From: Paralvinella palmiformis
Lineage: Eukaryota; Annelida; Polychaeta; Terebellida; Alvinellidae
Assembly (NCBI GenBank): GCA_025642065.1
Contig: JAODUP010000460.1
Location: 311,001-375,000 of the forward strand
Length of the DNA stretch: 64,000 nt
Reading direction: 5' to 3'
Of the stretch, positions 13,889 to 25,150 are shown in pieces; position 1 is the first letter of the stretch, and the number at the start of each line of letters is the position of its first letter. The notes beneath the pieces were generated by a model. It did not search any database. It worked only from the letters and a program-made list of their open reading frames with translations, and was not told where the DNA came from. The translations under genes were made by a program, and so were the position numbers.

Positions 13889-15918
13889 TGTGTATGTGTG
13901 TTTCAATAAATGTTCTTCAAAATGCGCTAATGGAATATTTTATACCATTGCAAAATTTGAACGATAATAAAACATTGTTGCACGTTAATATTTTAGCCTT
14001 CTATAATAATCTATTGACATTTTCTTTTGCTAATGTGATACCAGAAAGGTGAATAAATTTTTATAATAAGAAATAATTATCCCTTTCCTTTTTGTATTAA
14101 TTTATTTAGTATATACCTCTTAGTAATAGAATCGAATAATGTATTATACAAAATTTATTCATAGCATTTGGGCTATTTATACGCATTTCTATTCAGCACA
14201 TTTGTAAAACGAATGATACATCTTCTTTGACCGGGTAATCTGGATTAATATTTGTCCATGAAGTGTTGCTCATACTATATGAATCCCAAATTGTTAATAT
14301 ACACATAAATTGGTAATTCCTCATATTACGGGGTTTCTTAAACTCCAAATTGGTGACATTGACTCTGCAATCTAGAAACATCAGGATTGGGCATATTTAT
14401 TCTATTTAACCTGGTCATATATAGAATATAGACTCTAAAGTCATACCTGATAAGACGAAAAAATTTATCCGTAAAATGAGTTACTAGTTTAATAAAGAAT
14501 TTGCCCCGAGAATTGTAAGGCGCAAAAGAAAATGGTTTGATATAAATTACAGGGAACGAAGGTGTGGTTGGAATTTTAAGGATTGTCTCCGTCACATTTC
14601 TCATCACATGATTGAGTCAATTGACGGTCGGCTTTTATGTTTATTTTAGTACAAAACATTTGCTATGCCTATTTGCTAAATGCTTTTAAAAAACAGTGAA
14701 AACTTACTTATATACCCACTTTGAGGGATACTGAGTTTAGTTGAATTACTCAGCATCGAGTTTCGCCACACCTTGAAATTATGATAGATGAGCGCGTATC
14801 TGATGCCACAAATCCCACGAACACATGAAATAAAACAACTTAAAGTTTACAGTATATCCAGACAGAAACGTCTGAGTAAAAGAGGGGAAAAAAGATTAAA
14901 CGATATTAATACACAGAGAACCGACGGTTATTGGTAACCAGACGTTTGCTTGATAAGGTCTTGTTACTCGTACCAAATAGATTAGCTACAATGGGAAATA
15001 TATGAAATGTGTTTGTAATAGACGGTCACATGAGACAATGGTAGAAGGATCGCGCAAGTGTACTTTGAATGGTAACATGTGTTAGGCACCTGGTATTTTT
15101 CAGCCAAATGAAACCCAGTGGCAGAAAATTAATAAAACTATTATGTATTGGAATACTGTTTGATCTTCAGAAATTCACGGCATTAGTTATTAACTTCTTT
15201 CTTCCGTCTTTACCTAGAGAGCAAACAATATGTTTACAAAGGTGCTATATTAAGGTATGACGTCAATCTTGAAGTAAATCTACTTATATCACAACCACTA
15301 GCACCTTATAGGCGTCTGTCCTTTCGAGAAGGAAAGTCATTTCGATAGCTCCATAAACCTTTGGCTGTATCGAGAGAGTCAACTAAGGAGACTATGACAA
15401 AGGCAGTGACCCCTAGACATGACATCTTATGGCTAGCTGATGTAATCCACTCTCGGACATAGAACAGATTTAGCAATCCTGATGGTGGGATCAATTAGGT
15501 GAGGGAGAAACATATCGATTGCTACTGTCCTGACTTAGTGAAAGATCAGCGTATCGCCTACCCCACGCCGTACGTAGCTTGACATTGAATTGATTTATAA
15601 TGTCTATAAAACAAGCAACACTGTATCAACCAGCCTAGTTCAACTGACAAATCCTGTTTTGCTCAATATAACTAGGCCTCAGCAGATCTTGTTTTCATTT
15701 CTTACACAAATAAAGCTACATTTGTTTAAGGTAAATTGTTTTTGTTTTGGGTTTCTATTGCCATACAAATTTAACTTGTTGGTTTGAACTAACTGTGTTG
15801 TATGCAACTAGGCAAACACATGGTCAGAGATAAATCCATAATGTTGATTTGAATATTAATCTTGTATTTATATATTAACAATAAATATTCATGTTCAATC
15901 AGTCAGAAATAATCCATG

Positions 15919-15921
<3 letters not shown>

Positions 15922-15981
<60 letters not shown>
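15922..15981. repeat. (TA)n at the B/C unit junction
   Basis: Pure TA run in the same flanking context as 8563-8597. Confidence 0.95.
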
Positions 15982-15984
<3 letters not shown>

Positions 15985-17654
15985 GTCACCACACCATTTA
16001 TGCAATTTACGTATTCCAATATAACTCTATTAAGTATTTTCAAGAACTAGTTCCAATGAAATATTTAACTTAAAGGTATTGACATTGTAATTTATTGTAT
16101 ATCATTTTATTTTCTCAATTTGAAACATATTATTAATAGGGAATTATATTATTATGTGTTGTGCGTGTACCGATTCCTTTATTTTGGAGACAGAGGTTAT
16201 GTCAGATAACATGACGAGCGTCAGTTGAATGTTTGTCACTTCAACGTATTCTATATTAATCATTACGATGGTGTTATATTGGACTCTATTAGTGAGTATT
16301 TATCTAGATATTTCTCAATTATTGTGATATATAAAATCCATATATATTAATTCCATAAGCAAACCGCATCACTATCTCTGATCGTAGAGTTGCTTACAGA
16401 TGTCTACTCTAACCTAAAAACAAAATTGCTGTCTCATTTTCCTTTTTATAGACAATGTCTTTTCGACGTTATTTTACACAAAGGCAAATCCTCAATAAAT
16501 AGCATCATTGACCACATTTCCTGAAGCGTACTTAACACAGAATTTTACTGTTGCATCTACAGGCAAAACGTCATTAACTATAATTATATTAAGCTCAATC
16601 CGCCATCTATTCAACTAGAAGTGCTAACTTTAATAAACATTGGTCACGATGTCTACAATACACGTGAGTCTAGACACAACAGAATGCTCTTCAAATGTAT
16701 ATATGTTTATAAATTTTAAGTAAAATGTTCGGACAATATTGATGGGAACAAAAAAAACTCGTATTAACACGATCAAATCAGTTACATCAAATGTATTGTT
16801 TTTGCATTGCTGAAAATTCCGCCCATACATCGTATATAATGGTATAAACAACTTCTTATTGTAAGAGAAGAAGTATTAGAACTGTCTATAAATAAAGAAA
16901 CAGTTGAATACAGGTGTGTATGCCAAGAAGGAATTAACCTGTCGATTTTGAATACAAGAAGTGTATAATAATTATAATTAACAAAGTTTTCGAAACATTT
17001 AAAAACATCATGTATTATGTCAAACATTTATTCCTAAATCAAATTTGCCTTAACATTATCTTGCTGTTACTACCTTATTCCTCAAATTGAAGAACATAAT
17101 GTATTTATATTATAATTTTTTCTAAAATAAACTGATTGACAAAAATATATGAACGACTTTTTACATCATGATAGTAATTTGGACTATGAATTTGCTAATT
17201 TATTTTTCTTCCGAAGACGAAGCTCTACTTTTGGTAAGTGTAAACAAAATCTGAACAATATCTGATCAATATTGAAAATGACCTTTATTGTGTGTAAAAC
17301 AAATAACGCAGTTAAAAAATATTATAACGTAATAGCAATTTTATTAATCCTACATCACGTTATATTCTTCATCATATCATATCATATCACCCAACCGTCT
17401 GTCATTATTATATCCTTAGCACAGATTTTGTGAATAATGATAAGTAGTCGTTTGGTTACTTCGAACTGAAAAACCGATGTACAATCTAACACACTGCCAA
17501 AGATTCACCTTCAACAGGCGACGAATGTGTGTTCACTTCGATTCACCAAACGGTGACATTTGGCTACTGTGAGTGCAATTCGTCTTCTTTCTTGTCGCCG
17601 GCTTCCTGGCACGACATCTTTTACTGACTACTTGATGTTCTCTAGAAGGGCACT

Positions 17655-20600
17655 TTCAAGGGAATTAATGGCGGGAAGTATGACTGTATGGCTCTGGATG
17701 TAATGGCACAAGAACATTTCTCGGATAGTTCAGCTATTAGATACGTTACACCAGTGAAATTGGGGTATTTTGCATATTATGTAATATAGATTTAATAGTA
17801 ATATAAATTGGTTAATTCATTTTGTATGTCTTGTATTTTCTTTTTAACTGCTCATTTGATGCCCTATATCATCGCCCACTGCAGTATTTACCATAAGAAC
17901 TCGGATTTTGCTTGTGTATGTTTTATTTTAAATTTTCAGTTTTTATTTCTATAATTATAATGAATTAAACTATAGATCAGTTACATGCCTTACGACCCTA
18001 TGGTTGTAGTACCATTTGTTTAGCGATGCGCCCACGTAGGGGAAACATCCAAAGCAGATTGGGTCAGCTGCAAGTAATTTGATCACTGTGCCATAACACC
18101 ATATAATGACTCAGCCTTAAAGAAATGTAGGTATTGGTTTTATAAAATGTCAGTCGATCTGTAATAAATCTGATGACATATCTTATGTTGTCAAGGATAT
18201 GGATCTTGAGGCTCTTGCCATTACAGACACTTGACTGACTGGTAATATTTCAGACCAGAAAGGTATTATTATTCCATCATGCAGCTCGGATTCACAAGAA
18301 AGGTTGGGGAGTCGGCATTCTTCTCTGTGATTCTTTGAAGTGTGAAACCCATTTGCGTCTAAGTCTTTTGAAAATTACCAACTGACTTTTGTATCTGAGG
18401 GGATAAGTGTAGCTATTATCTACCGATTACACCCCACTAAGAACAATGGCCTGAAAGCAGCAGATTTATTCAAGGAATGTTCGGGATATGTTGACTCCCT
18501 TGCTACCAACAGTGGCCATCTGTTGCTTTTAGGCTATTTCAACATACATTGAGATTGCCAGAGGAATGCAGATACCAAACAAATCGCTGACATTCTTAGA
18601 TCTGTCAATCTCAGGCAGCATGTCCAAGAAACAACACACATACATGGTCACATCTTAGATCTTGTCATCTCCTGTGATGAAGACAATTTGAGTCTGTGTC
18701 TTCCGCTGTCTGATCATTTCCTTGTTAACATCAATGTTTCTTTACAGAAACAAGTCAACTGCCAAAAGAAAGCTTTTCTTGCTGATCTGCAAGTCTCTTT
18801 TATGTTATTGGATGCACCGGATGATGTGGGTAATCTGGTGGATCTCGATGATAGTACATTGAGAGACATTGTAGATGAACGTGCACCTTTAGGGACAAAC
18901 GAAATGCTAAGCAGACCAATGATTCCATGGTACAATAAGAACATACAGGCTGCAAAGAGACACAGCAGCTATTGTGAGCGGCTGTGTATCAGGACCAGTA
19001 TGTGTGTTCATTTTGAAATGTTCAAGATCAGTAAAATTCTAGTTAAAATACCGTTGCCTCTGCTAAATCTGAAAATTATAATAAAAAGATCAAAGCATCC
19101 AAGGGAAATCAAAGGATTGTTTTCAGTGTTGTGAATAAAGTCAAACTGTCCTTCCAAATAATATCAACTCAGATAAAGATATGGCCCATTGTTTTAATAA
19201 CTTCTTCTGTCAAACAATATTAAAAGTACATAGTGGGTTCAAATCCAGCACCTTATCTAGGGTAAGCCATTGGTAGAAGACTCCTGCATATTCATGATGG
19301 ATAAATTTGAGCCTTTTACAGAGACTGATATCAGACAGTTGCTGAAAAAGTCATCTAATGCTTTCTGTGCAGTTGACCCTATGCCTACATGGCTTGTGAA
19401 AGATTTTCTGGATGTTTTGATAAGCCCAATTACAAATAGAGTTAATACATCTTTATTTCTGGGTGGTTTCCCAAGATCTATGAAAGCTGACCTTCTACAA
19501 CCATTAATAATAAAACCACACTATGGACAGTAATATTCTAAACAATTACAGACCTGTTTCAAATCTTACATTTTTCTCGAACGTTATTGAAAAGGCAGTT
19601 GCTTTACATCTAAACAAATAAGGTAAGCCAGTAATACTTGTTCTTCTGGACATTTGATACATTTGACCATAATGTACTTTTCTCTAGGTTAAAAGACATG
19701 TTTGGTCTGTCAGGTAAAGTACTTGAATGGTTTCGATCCTATCTGGAATAACGCTCCCAGAGAGTGTTTGTTCATGGTATTTTATCTGACATTCAGTTTT
19801 TGTTATCTGATGTGTCACAGGATTCAGTTCTTGGTTCTCTGGTTTTCACAATGTCTACCCGTCCTCTTGGAATCATTGCGCAGCGATACGGGGTTAAATA
19901 TCACGTGTATGCTGATGACACACAGCTGTATATATTACTGGATCCTGAAAATTAGTTAGATGTTTCCTCTTCCTTGAAGAATTTAGAACATTGTGATGCT
20001 GATATTATTCGGCTATGGATGATTCAAAATCTTCTAAAACATAATGATAATAAAACAAATATTATATATTTGTCATCACCACATTGTGTTAAATCCCTAA
20101 AGACACCAGCATTACAGACGGGTGCATCTTCGATTACCCCTTATGGGTCAGTACAAAATCTAGGGGTTATTTTTGACCAATGTATTAACATGCATGAACA
20201 TGTCACATCAGTATGCCGAGCTGCCTACTACCATCTTAAGAACATCCACTGTTTAAAGGCATTCTTGACACAAGAATCAATTGTAACTTGAGACCATGCC
20301 TTTGTTACATCTCGTAGAGACTCTTTTAACTCCCTGTTATATGGCATATCTGATTATAACATTAATGGCCTTCAGCGAATTCAGAATAGTGCAGCTCGCA
20401 TTGTAACAAATACCAGAAATTATTACCATATCACTCCCAATTCTTCAAAACCTACATTGGCTACCTGTTAGACAGCGTATCCATTTCAATATTTTGTTAA
20501 TAACCTATGAATCTATTAATGATATGGCGCCATAAAACCTGTATGAACTGGTGTGCATTAGAAAGTCATCCCAAAAACACAGGTCATCCGGTTAGATACT

Positions 20601-20919
20601 ATTGCAGGTGCCAGTGTCTTGGCTCAAGACATATGGTGATTGTGCGTTTAGTGTTGCAGCCCCTTTTTGTCGAATAGGTTGCCGGCAAATATTAGAAATG
20701 TGTCGTCTCTTGGAAATTTTAAATCTCTTCTAAAACACACACGTATTTAATTTTAAGGTCGCTTTCACAGATAACTAATTATGATATTTTAAATCATTAC
20801 TGGATTCTTACAGATATAGTATTCGGGTTATTATTATTTTACATACTATTTGCACAGCGCCATTGAATGGTTCCTGCTAGTAAGGGCGCTTTTTTAAATA
20901 TACATTATTCTTATTGTTG

Positions 20920-20955
<36 letters not shown>
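17655..20955 (+). mobile_element. LINE family I (CR1/L2-like), nearly full-length dead copy
   Basis: A 3.3 kb non-LTR retrotransposon inserted into block 3 of unit C. A 5' region of about 470 bases shows no clear frame. The apurinic-type endonuclease begins near 18129, with KCQSICNKSDD, an ITDT-stop-LTG motif near 18212, a GYFNIH motif near 18532 (usual GDFNxH) and SDHFLVN near 18709. The reverse transcriptase region has a DPMPTWLVKDF stretch near 19377 and an intact YADDTQLY motif at 19908-19931. The C-terminal part continues to about 20750. A (TTG/ATT)n tail at 20910-20954 ends the element. Many stops and frameshifts make it non-functional. Longest frames are 18688-19134, 19270-19533, 19764-19955 and 19974-20291. 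Unit B (9290-9330) shows the uninterrupted target. Confidence 0.9.
20910..20954 (+). repeat. (ATT)n 3' tail of the LINE
   Basis: Microsatellite-like tail of ATT repeats, typical of the CR1/L2 group, directly followed by resumed unit C sequence. Confidence 0.9.
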
Positions 20956-20960
<5 letters not shown>

Positions 20961-21532
20961 AATGGTTTTATCGAAGTAAATCGGTATGTTACTCTAGAGA
21001 AAGTTTTGTTTTCAATAGCCAGAATATATTGTGTAACAATCACAGGGCAGTCATGGGTGGAATTAAAGAGAAGCACTGTATGGCAATGATGTTTATGTGT
21101 GTGCGTGTGTTTTGTGCGCGAGTGTGGATGTGTGTGAATGTAGCCACGGGTGTATGATGTGTATATATATAATTGGGTGCGCATGGGCAAATGCGTATCT
21201 TTGTGTTAGTATATTTTTAATGTGTGTATGTATTTGTATATTTATATGTGACGAGGATAGGTCCAAATTATATAACCTTATCAAATTGTAAATACATATT
21301 TCAGAAGGTACTTTTTCTTTTAAGACTGAATCAATAACTGCATATATTTGATGGCTGTGTTTAGGCAATGAGGCCGTTATTGTAATACAATTAACATGTT
21401 ATGATTAAAGTAACTGTAAATAAGTAAATATTCTACTGGTTTGTATATTTGTGAAATTTTCAAACATGTCAAAATAGAAATATCTTTATATGTTACGTGT
21501 GTGTATTGAAATCTGAATGTTGTCATACACGA

Positions 21533-21720
21533 TGGTGATGATTGGTGTATTACGGCCACTTGTGCAAATGGTAGACTATAGGGGCCGATCACCCTCCAAA
21601 GGTAATGAAGCAAAGTCAAAGAAAAAACACCTTCATATATGCCTACACCGAGATTCAAACACGGGTTGTAGTGATATGTTGTCAAACAGGCTACCATTAG
21701 ACGACGGTGGCGCTCTTTGC
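21533..21720 (-). mobile_element. tRNA-derived SINE, copy in unit C
   Basis: Minus-strand SINE matching 9856-10047. Its A-box-like segment is the complement of about 21691-21711 and its B-box-like segment, reading CGTGTTTGAATCTCGG, is the complement of about 21648-21663. It is flanked by imperfect 9-base direct repeats, CATACACGA at 21524-21532 and CATTCACGA at 21721-21729, as expected of target-site duplication. In unit D the corresponding sequence near 36248-36256 (CGTACACAA) is present once with no SINE, giving an empty site. The insertion therefore predates the B/C split, or D lost the SINE precisely. Confidence 0.7.
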
Positions 21721-22324
21721 CATTCACGAACACTATGTTTACCAGAGTACCATATTAAGACATCACGTCATCCCTTATCTCATATCAGCGATAGCGGTAC
21801 CGTTCACTCAACTTCTTGCGAGACTGGTGTTCATTTGGACTGTTAAATACACCTTTGACTGGAGCTAGAGGGTGAACTAAGGGTACGTCGACAAAGCGAC
21901 CGTTTTAGAAACAACACATCGTGGCCAGAGCATGGATTCCACTCATTGACATCAAACAAATGTATACATCCTGATGGTAACATCGTTCAGATGATATAAA
22001 AGCATTAATGTTTTCACTATCCTGTGCAAGTGAAAGGTCACAGAGTATTCTACTCAACGGCTTGACCAAATCGTAATCTAAATTCGAGTGTAAAAAAAAT
22101 GTGCAAGACTGTATCGTACAAATTCCTTGCACATAAAGAATGTGTACATAAATCCATACCAACGCTGAATTTACAAGTCGAAAAACGTTTAGAATGCAGT
22201 AATAGCTGACTGTGCGGTATTTTCTCAAAAGTGTTGTAAGACGAAAATAAAACATTTTTAGTGGAATCTTGAGGCTGATAATGTCAGGTTTTCCTTATCG
22301 AGAGGAAGGTGGTGGCATGTAATA

Positions 22325-22327
<3 letters not shown>

Positions 22328-22409
<82 letters not shown>
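22328..22409. repeat. Compound (CA)n-(TA)n microsatellite
   Basis: CA run at 22328-22373 and TA run at 22379-22409, at the same place as 10570-10695 in unit B. Confidence 0.95.
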
Positions 22410-22412
<3 letters not shown>

Positions 22413-23120
22413 AGAGACAAATAACATGTTTTAATGAGCAACGATTTGTCTGTTAAGATTAGTTGAATGACTATATTTAGTTCCTTAATTGTATATGGAG
22501 AGCGAGAAAGTGGGGATGAATTGTACACAACGTATCCACTTATCTCATTAGTAATCTGTTACTGTCATTTTATTGACGTTCACTTACCAGTATCACATTT
22601 CTTTAAATCACGATTTATTACAAACAAACTCTAATCATTGAATATTTAATACATTATGTTTCTTAACTACATTTACTACAAACTTTCTCCAGTTTACTTG
22701 AGAACTAAAGATGTTACTTATGTTTCATTCAAGATACCTTATTTATACTGATGAATTTAATAAATTGTCGATATATACATTGATTGTTATTTGTAGTCGT
22801 GTAGCTATTATTAATATACTTTATTTGAAATTATGATAATGTATTGTGAGGAAGAATTGCGCACACAAACAGAACAATCTGTTACGATGTAATTTAGCAC
22901 AAGGAAGAGAGGTGTATGTGTCCTATTTGTGTGCTACCATAGTTACTCAAATATAAAAGGATGAACATATTACAAATAATTTGCCAATGTAACACCGTGG
23001 CATTGGAGATAACACGGCAACCGAATAGTGTTTACATTCTACACAAACGTGTTCCCTATCCACAATCTGTCATGGTGTCTCTTCCTGAATGAAGCGCTCG
23101 TTACCAGTGACTGTGGCAAC

Positions 23121-23234
23121 ATGTCATCAGCAAGGAGTGATATGACAACATCTGTTGCGTTGATTTGCCTCGGATCAGTTGTGCTATATTTCTTGTCCGT
23201 CTTATTCACGAAACTGAACACTGATCGCTGTTAA
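23121..23234 (+). CDS. Candidate 37-residue single-pass membrane micropeptide
   Basis: The frame opens at an ATG preceded by CAAC, giving A at -3, and ends at TAA. The product has a short polar N-terminus (MSSARSDMTT), a hydrophobic span of about 20 residues (about 11-30, including VALICLGSVVLYFLSVLF) and a polar tail (TKLNTDRC), so it should be a single-pass membrane peptide. The same frame is open upstream to 23028. TTACCAG about 15 bases before the ATG, with a moderately pyrimidine-rich run ahead of it, could be a splice acceptor. Two overlapping AATAAA signals at 23298-23307 lie about 65 bases past the stop. Length and layout resemble SERCA-regulating peptides such as sarcolamban and sarcolipin, but that is analogy from memory, not demonstrated homology. 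It could also be a chance frame. No copy was noticed in other units. Confidence 0.35.
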   Translation: MSSARSDMTTSVALICLGSVVLYFLSVLFTKLNTDRC

Positions 23235-23297
23235 ACCTTACCAATGCAAGCTGGTACATGCATAGACTCCAAATACCGCTGGCGATGCTTCCTCTAT

Positions 23298-23307
23298 AAT
23301 AAATAAA
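23298..23307 (+). promoter_or_regulatory. Overlapping AATAAA polyadenylation signals
   Basis: Two overlapping AATAAA hexamers (23298-23303 and 23302-23307) about 65 bases past the micropeptide stop, followed within 40 bases by a T/GT-rich stretch. This is compatible with a 3' end, but AATAAA is common by chance in such AT-rich DNA. Confidence 0.35.
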
Positions 23308-24620
23308 ACACAACAATTAGTTTATATTTCGCTGTGATTTATCAATGTGTATTAGCAGAAATATGCACTGTTATTATTTTATTGTACTTAACTATAACTT
23401 ATCTTGTTTGGAGGACCATCTACCAAACATATTAAAGCAAATATATAATAGGCATAAGTCCAGGTGGTGCAGTGACACTTCTATCTGCAGGTTGGTTGTC
23501 AGATAATATATTACACATTCCACGTTTCACAAAAGATAAATGCATGTAAACGATATTGACATATTGAGGCAACTATCCAATCTACGAATTCATATATATG
23601 GAGTTATTAGCCATTTGGAAAATTTAGACTATTTAATAGCATTGTATCTATCACATACATAGATTTCATGATCCAGTGCTGTCAATTTAATTAGATTGTA
23701 ATTATCAAATGGTAAATATTGTCTGTATTGTAAAATAATGTGCAGGGAGAGACTGAATTCGTTAATGTATATGGCATTTGTATTATGTTTTGCTTAGTTT
23801 TGATTGTAATCGTGTGCATAAATAGGTATTTACAAACAACACATGTTGACTCTTTTTGTTCTCTTCCCTCTACATACATCATTGCTACTCGCAGCCATAT
23901 CCCGGTTCATGTCAATAAATAACTAAAATATAATCTACAGTGCTATAAAGTGCAAAGTATATGTATAATTTGGACTGTACACGTACACAATTACTGTAGC
24001 GCAGCCCGAAGCTTAGCCATCTATGTTAATATAAAATCACACAAATTATAATTACATAAACACGTGTATAGATTACTTCATGCTATTCCAATTAAGTGTA
24101 CATATATCATGAAGTACAGTAATACTCTATATGTTTAGAATACAAATAATGATATTTAATAATCTGTGGCTATTAATTCAATATTTGTTTAGGATTTTGT
24201 TTCTGTTTGTCTACATTGGGGGGGGGGGGAGATTTCACATGTGATATTCGCCTATAGGTAAGGATATAATCCAACATTAAAGTCATACCTAGAGCAAGAT
24301 ATCAGGGGCTCAAACACTGGATGTCGACATATATCGTCACACACAAACATTTGATAATGACCATACATATAGTGATATATGCTGCCTTGCTACGTATGTT
24401 GCGAATACTTTGTAACCGGTCAGCATTCAATCCATAAGGTCAAGCCATTCAAATGCTACCTATATATGGTTGGATTGGATTTACATTCCGAGAAAAGAAC
24501 AATCCTGGGCATGTTTATCTTGAAACATGACATAGGTTTCTAGGGACTGGTAAGCTGTGATATTCTCCTTGGACTTGACGTATTCTGAGGATGTGTCCAT
24601 CATATATGTAGTGACATCTT
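23308..24620. other. Private sequence between unit C and unit C'
   Basis: No homology to other units and no convincing gene. Contains a run of 12 G at 24218-24229. A 60-codon frame at 23740-23922 has a hydrophobic stretch but no other support. Confidence 0.5.
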
Positions 24621-24985
24621 GCTAAGTGACATAAGGTAGTTTCTTGATGTCACATATCCATTATATGTAGCCGGTATTGAGTAAGGATGTATATTAAATT
24701 GATATTGTTAGACACAGTCAACTTTTCGTTGTACCTTTTTTTCTCTCTCTAAAATGGTCACTTTGGCAAAGTGGGCTTAGCTCATGCTCCAGCCAAAGGT
24801 GTACTGTGAATGGTCCAAACGACCATCAGTCTGGCTAAGTAACATAAGGTAGTTTCCTGATATCACATATCCATTATATGTAGCCGGTATTGAGTAAGGA
24901 TGTATATTAAATTGATATTGTTAGACACAGTCAACCTTTCGTTGTACCTTTTTTTCTCTCTCTAAAATGGTCACTTTGTCAAAGT
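24621..24985 (+). repeat. 152-bp near-identical direct repeat, two copies
   Basis: Copy 1 is 24621-24772 and copy 2 is 24834-24985, a period of 213 bases. I count about five or six differences over 152 bases, far fewer than between the array units. The copies are separated by a private 61-base spacer. Copy 2 runs, after a few bases, into a 5'-truncated SINE. Confidence 0.92.
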
Positions 24986-24990
24986 ATCGT

Positions 24991-25150
24991 GTTGGACAAC
25001 AGATCACTCTCACCCGTGTTGGAATATCGGCCGGTTCCTATCTGAAGGATGTTTCATCTCTGACTTCGCTTCATTACCTTTAGAGGTCACTTGGCTGATT
25101 TAGCATACCGTTTGCACAAAATTGGCTTTACAACACCAATCATCATACTC
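24991..25150 (+). mobile_element. tRNA-derived SINE, 5'-truncated, plus strand
   Basis: Matches the reverse complement of the SINEs in units B and C from the segment GTTGGACAACAGATCACT through the B-box region (about 25010-25032) and the body. The A-box end of the tRNA-like head is missing, and the element starts about six bases after the second 152-bp repeat. Its opposite orientation marks an independent insertion. Confidence 0.6.

Larger units (their letters stand above)
8560..15915 (+). repeat. Segmental duplication unit B
   Basis: The most complete unit. Blocks: 1 at 8625-9110; 3 at 9235-9480; 4 at 9600-10530; 5 at 10690-11410; 6 at 12330-12815; 7 at 12845-13560; 8 at 13725-14640; 9 at 14715-15680. 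Block 2 is deleted, so block 1 runs nearly straight into block 3. The A/B and B/C junctions share the same signature: a TCAGTCAGAAAT motif, then a (TA)n tract (8563-8597 and 15922-15981), then block 1. This shows a true head-to-tail arrangement. Unit B is the closest relative of unit C over blocks 4 and 5, differing at 8 of 220 aligned bases for 10695-10914 against 22409-22628. No preserved coding frame was found. The 79-codon frame at 13245-13484 (block 7) is broken by stops in unit A. Confidence 0.88.
15915..23083 (+). repeat. Segmental duplication unit C (interrupted by a LINE)
   Basis: Blocks: 1 at 15990-16520; 2 at 16785-17240; 3 split into 17585-17655 and 20957-21110 by a 3.3 kb LINE; 4 at 21250-22170; 5 at 22405-23083. 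Homology to the other units stops abruptly at about 23083, inside block 5. The next 1.5 kb is private and holds the micropeptide candidate. After that a second copy of the block 4/5 region begins (unit C'). Blocks 4 and 5 here resemble unit B more than unit C', which suggests either that this piece was copied from B or that C and C' derive from an extra duplication. Confidence 0.85.

Noticed and set aside
24218..24229. Run of 12 G as a quadruplex element
   Set aside because: A single uninterrupted run without neighbouring G tracts; more likely a simple homopolymer.
24773..24833. The 61-base spacer between the 152-bp repeats as a tRNA-derived head
   Set aside because: It has a GGCTTAGCTC start and a small stem, but the loop size is wrong and no cloverleaf can be drawn.
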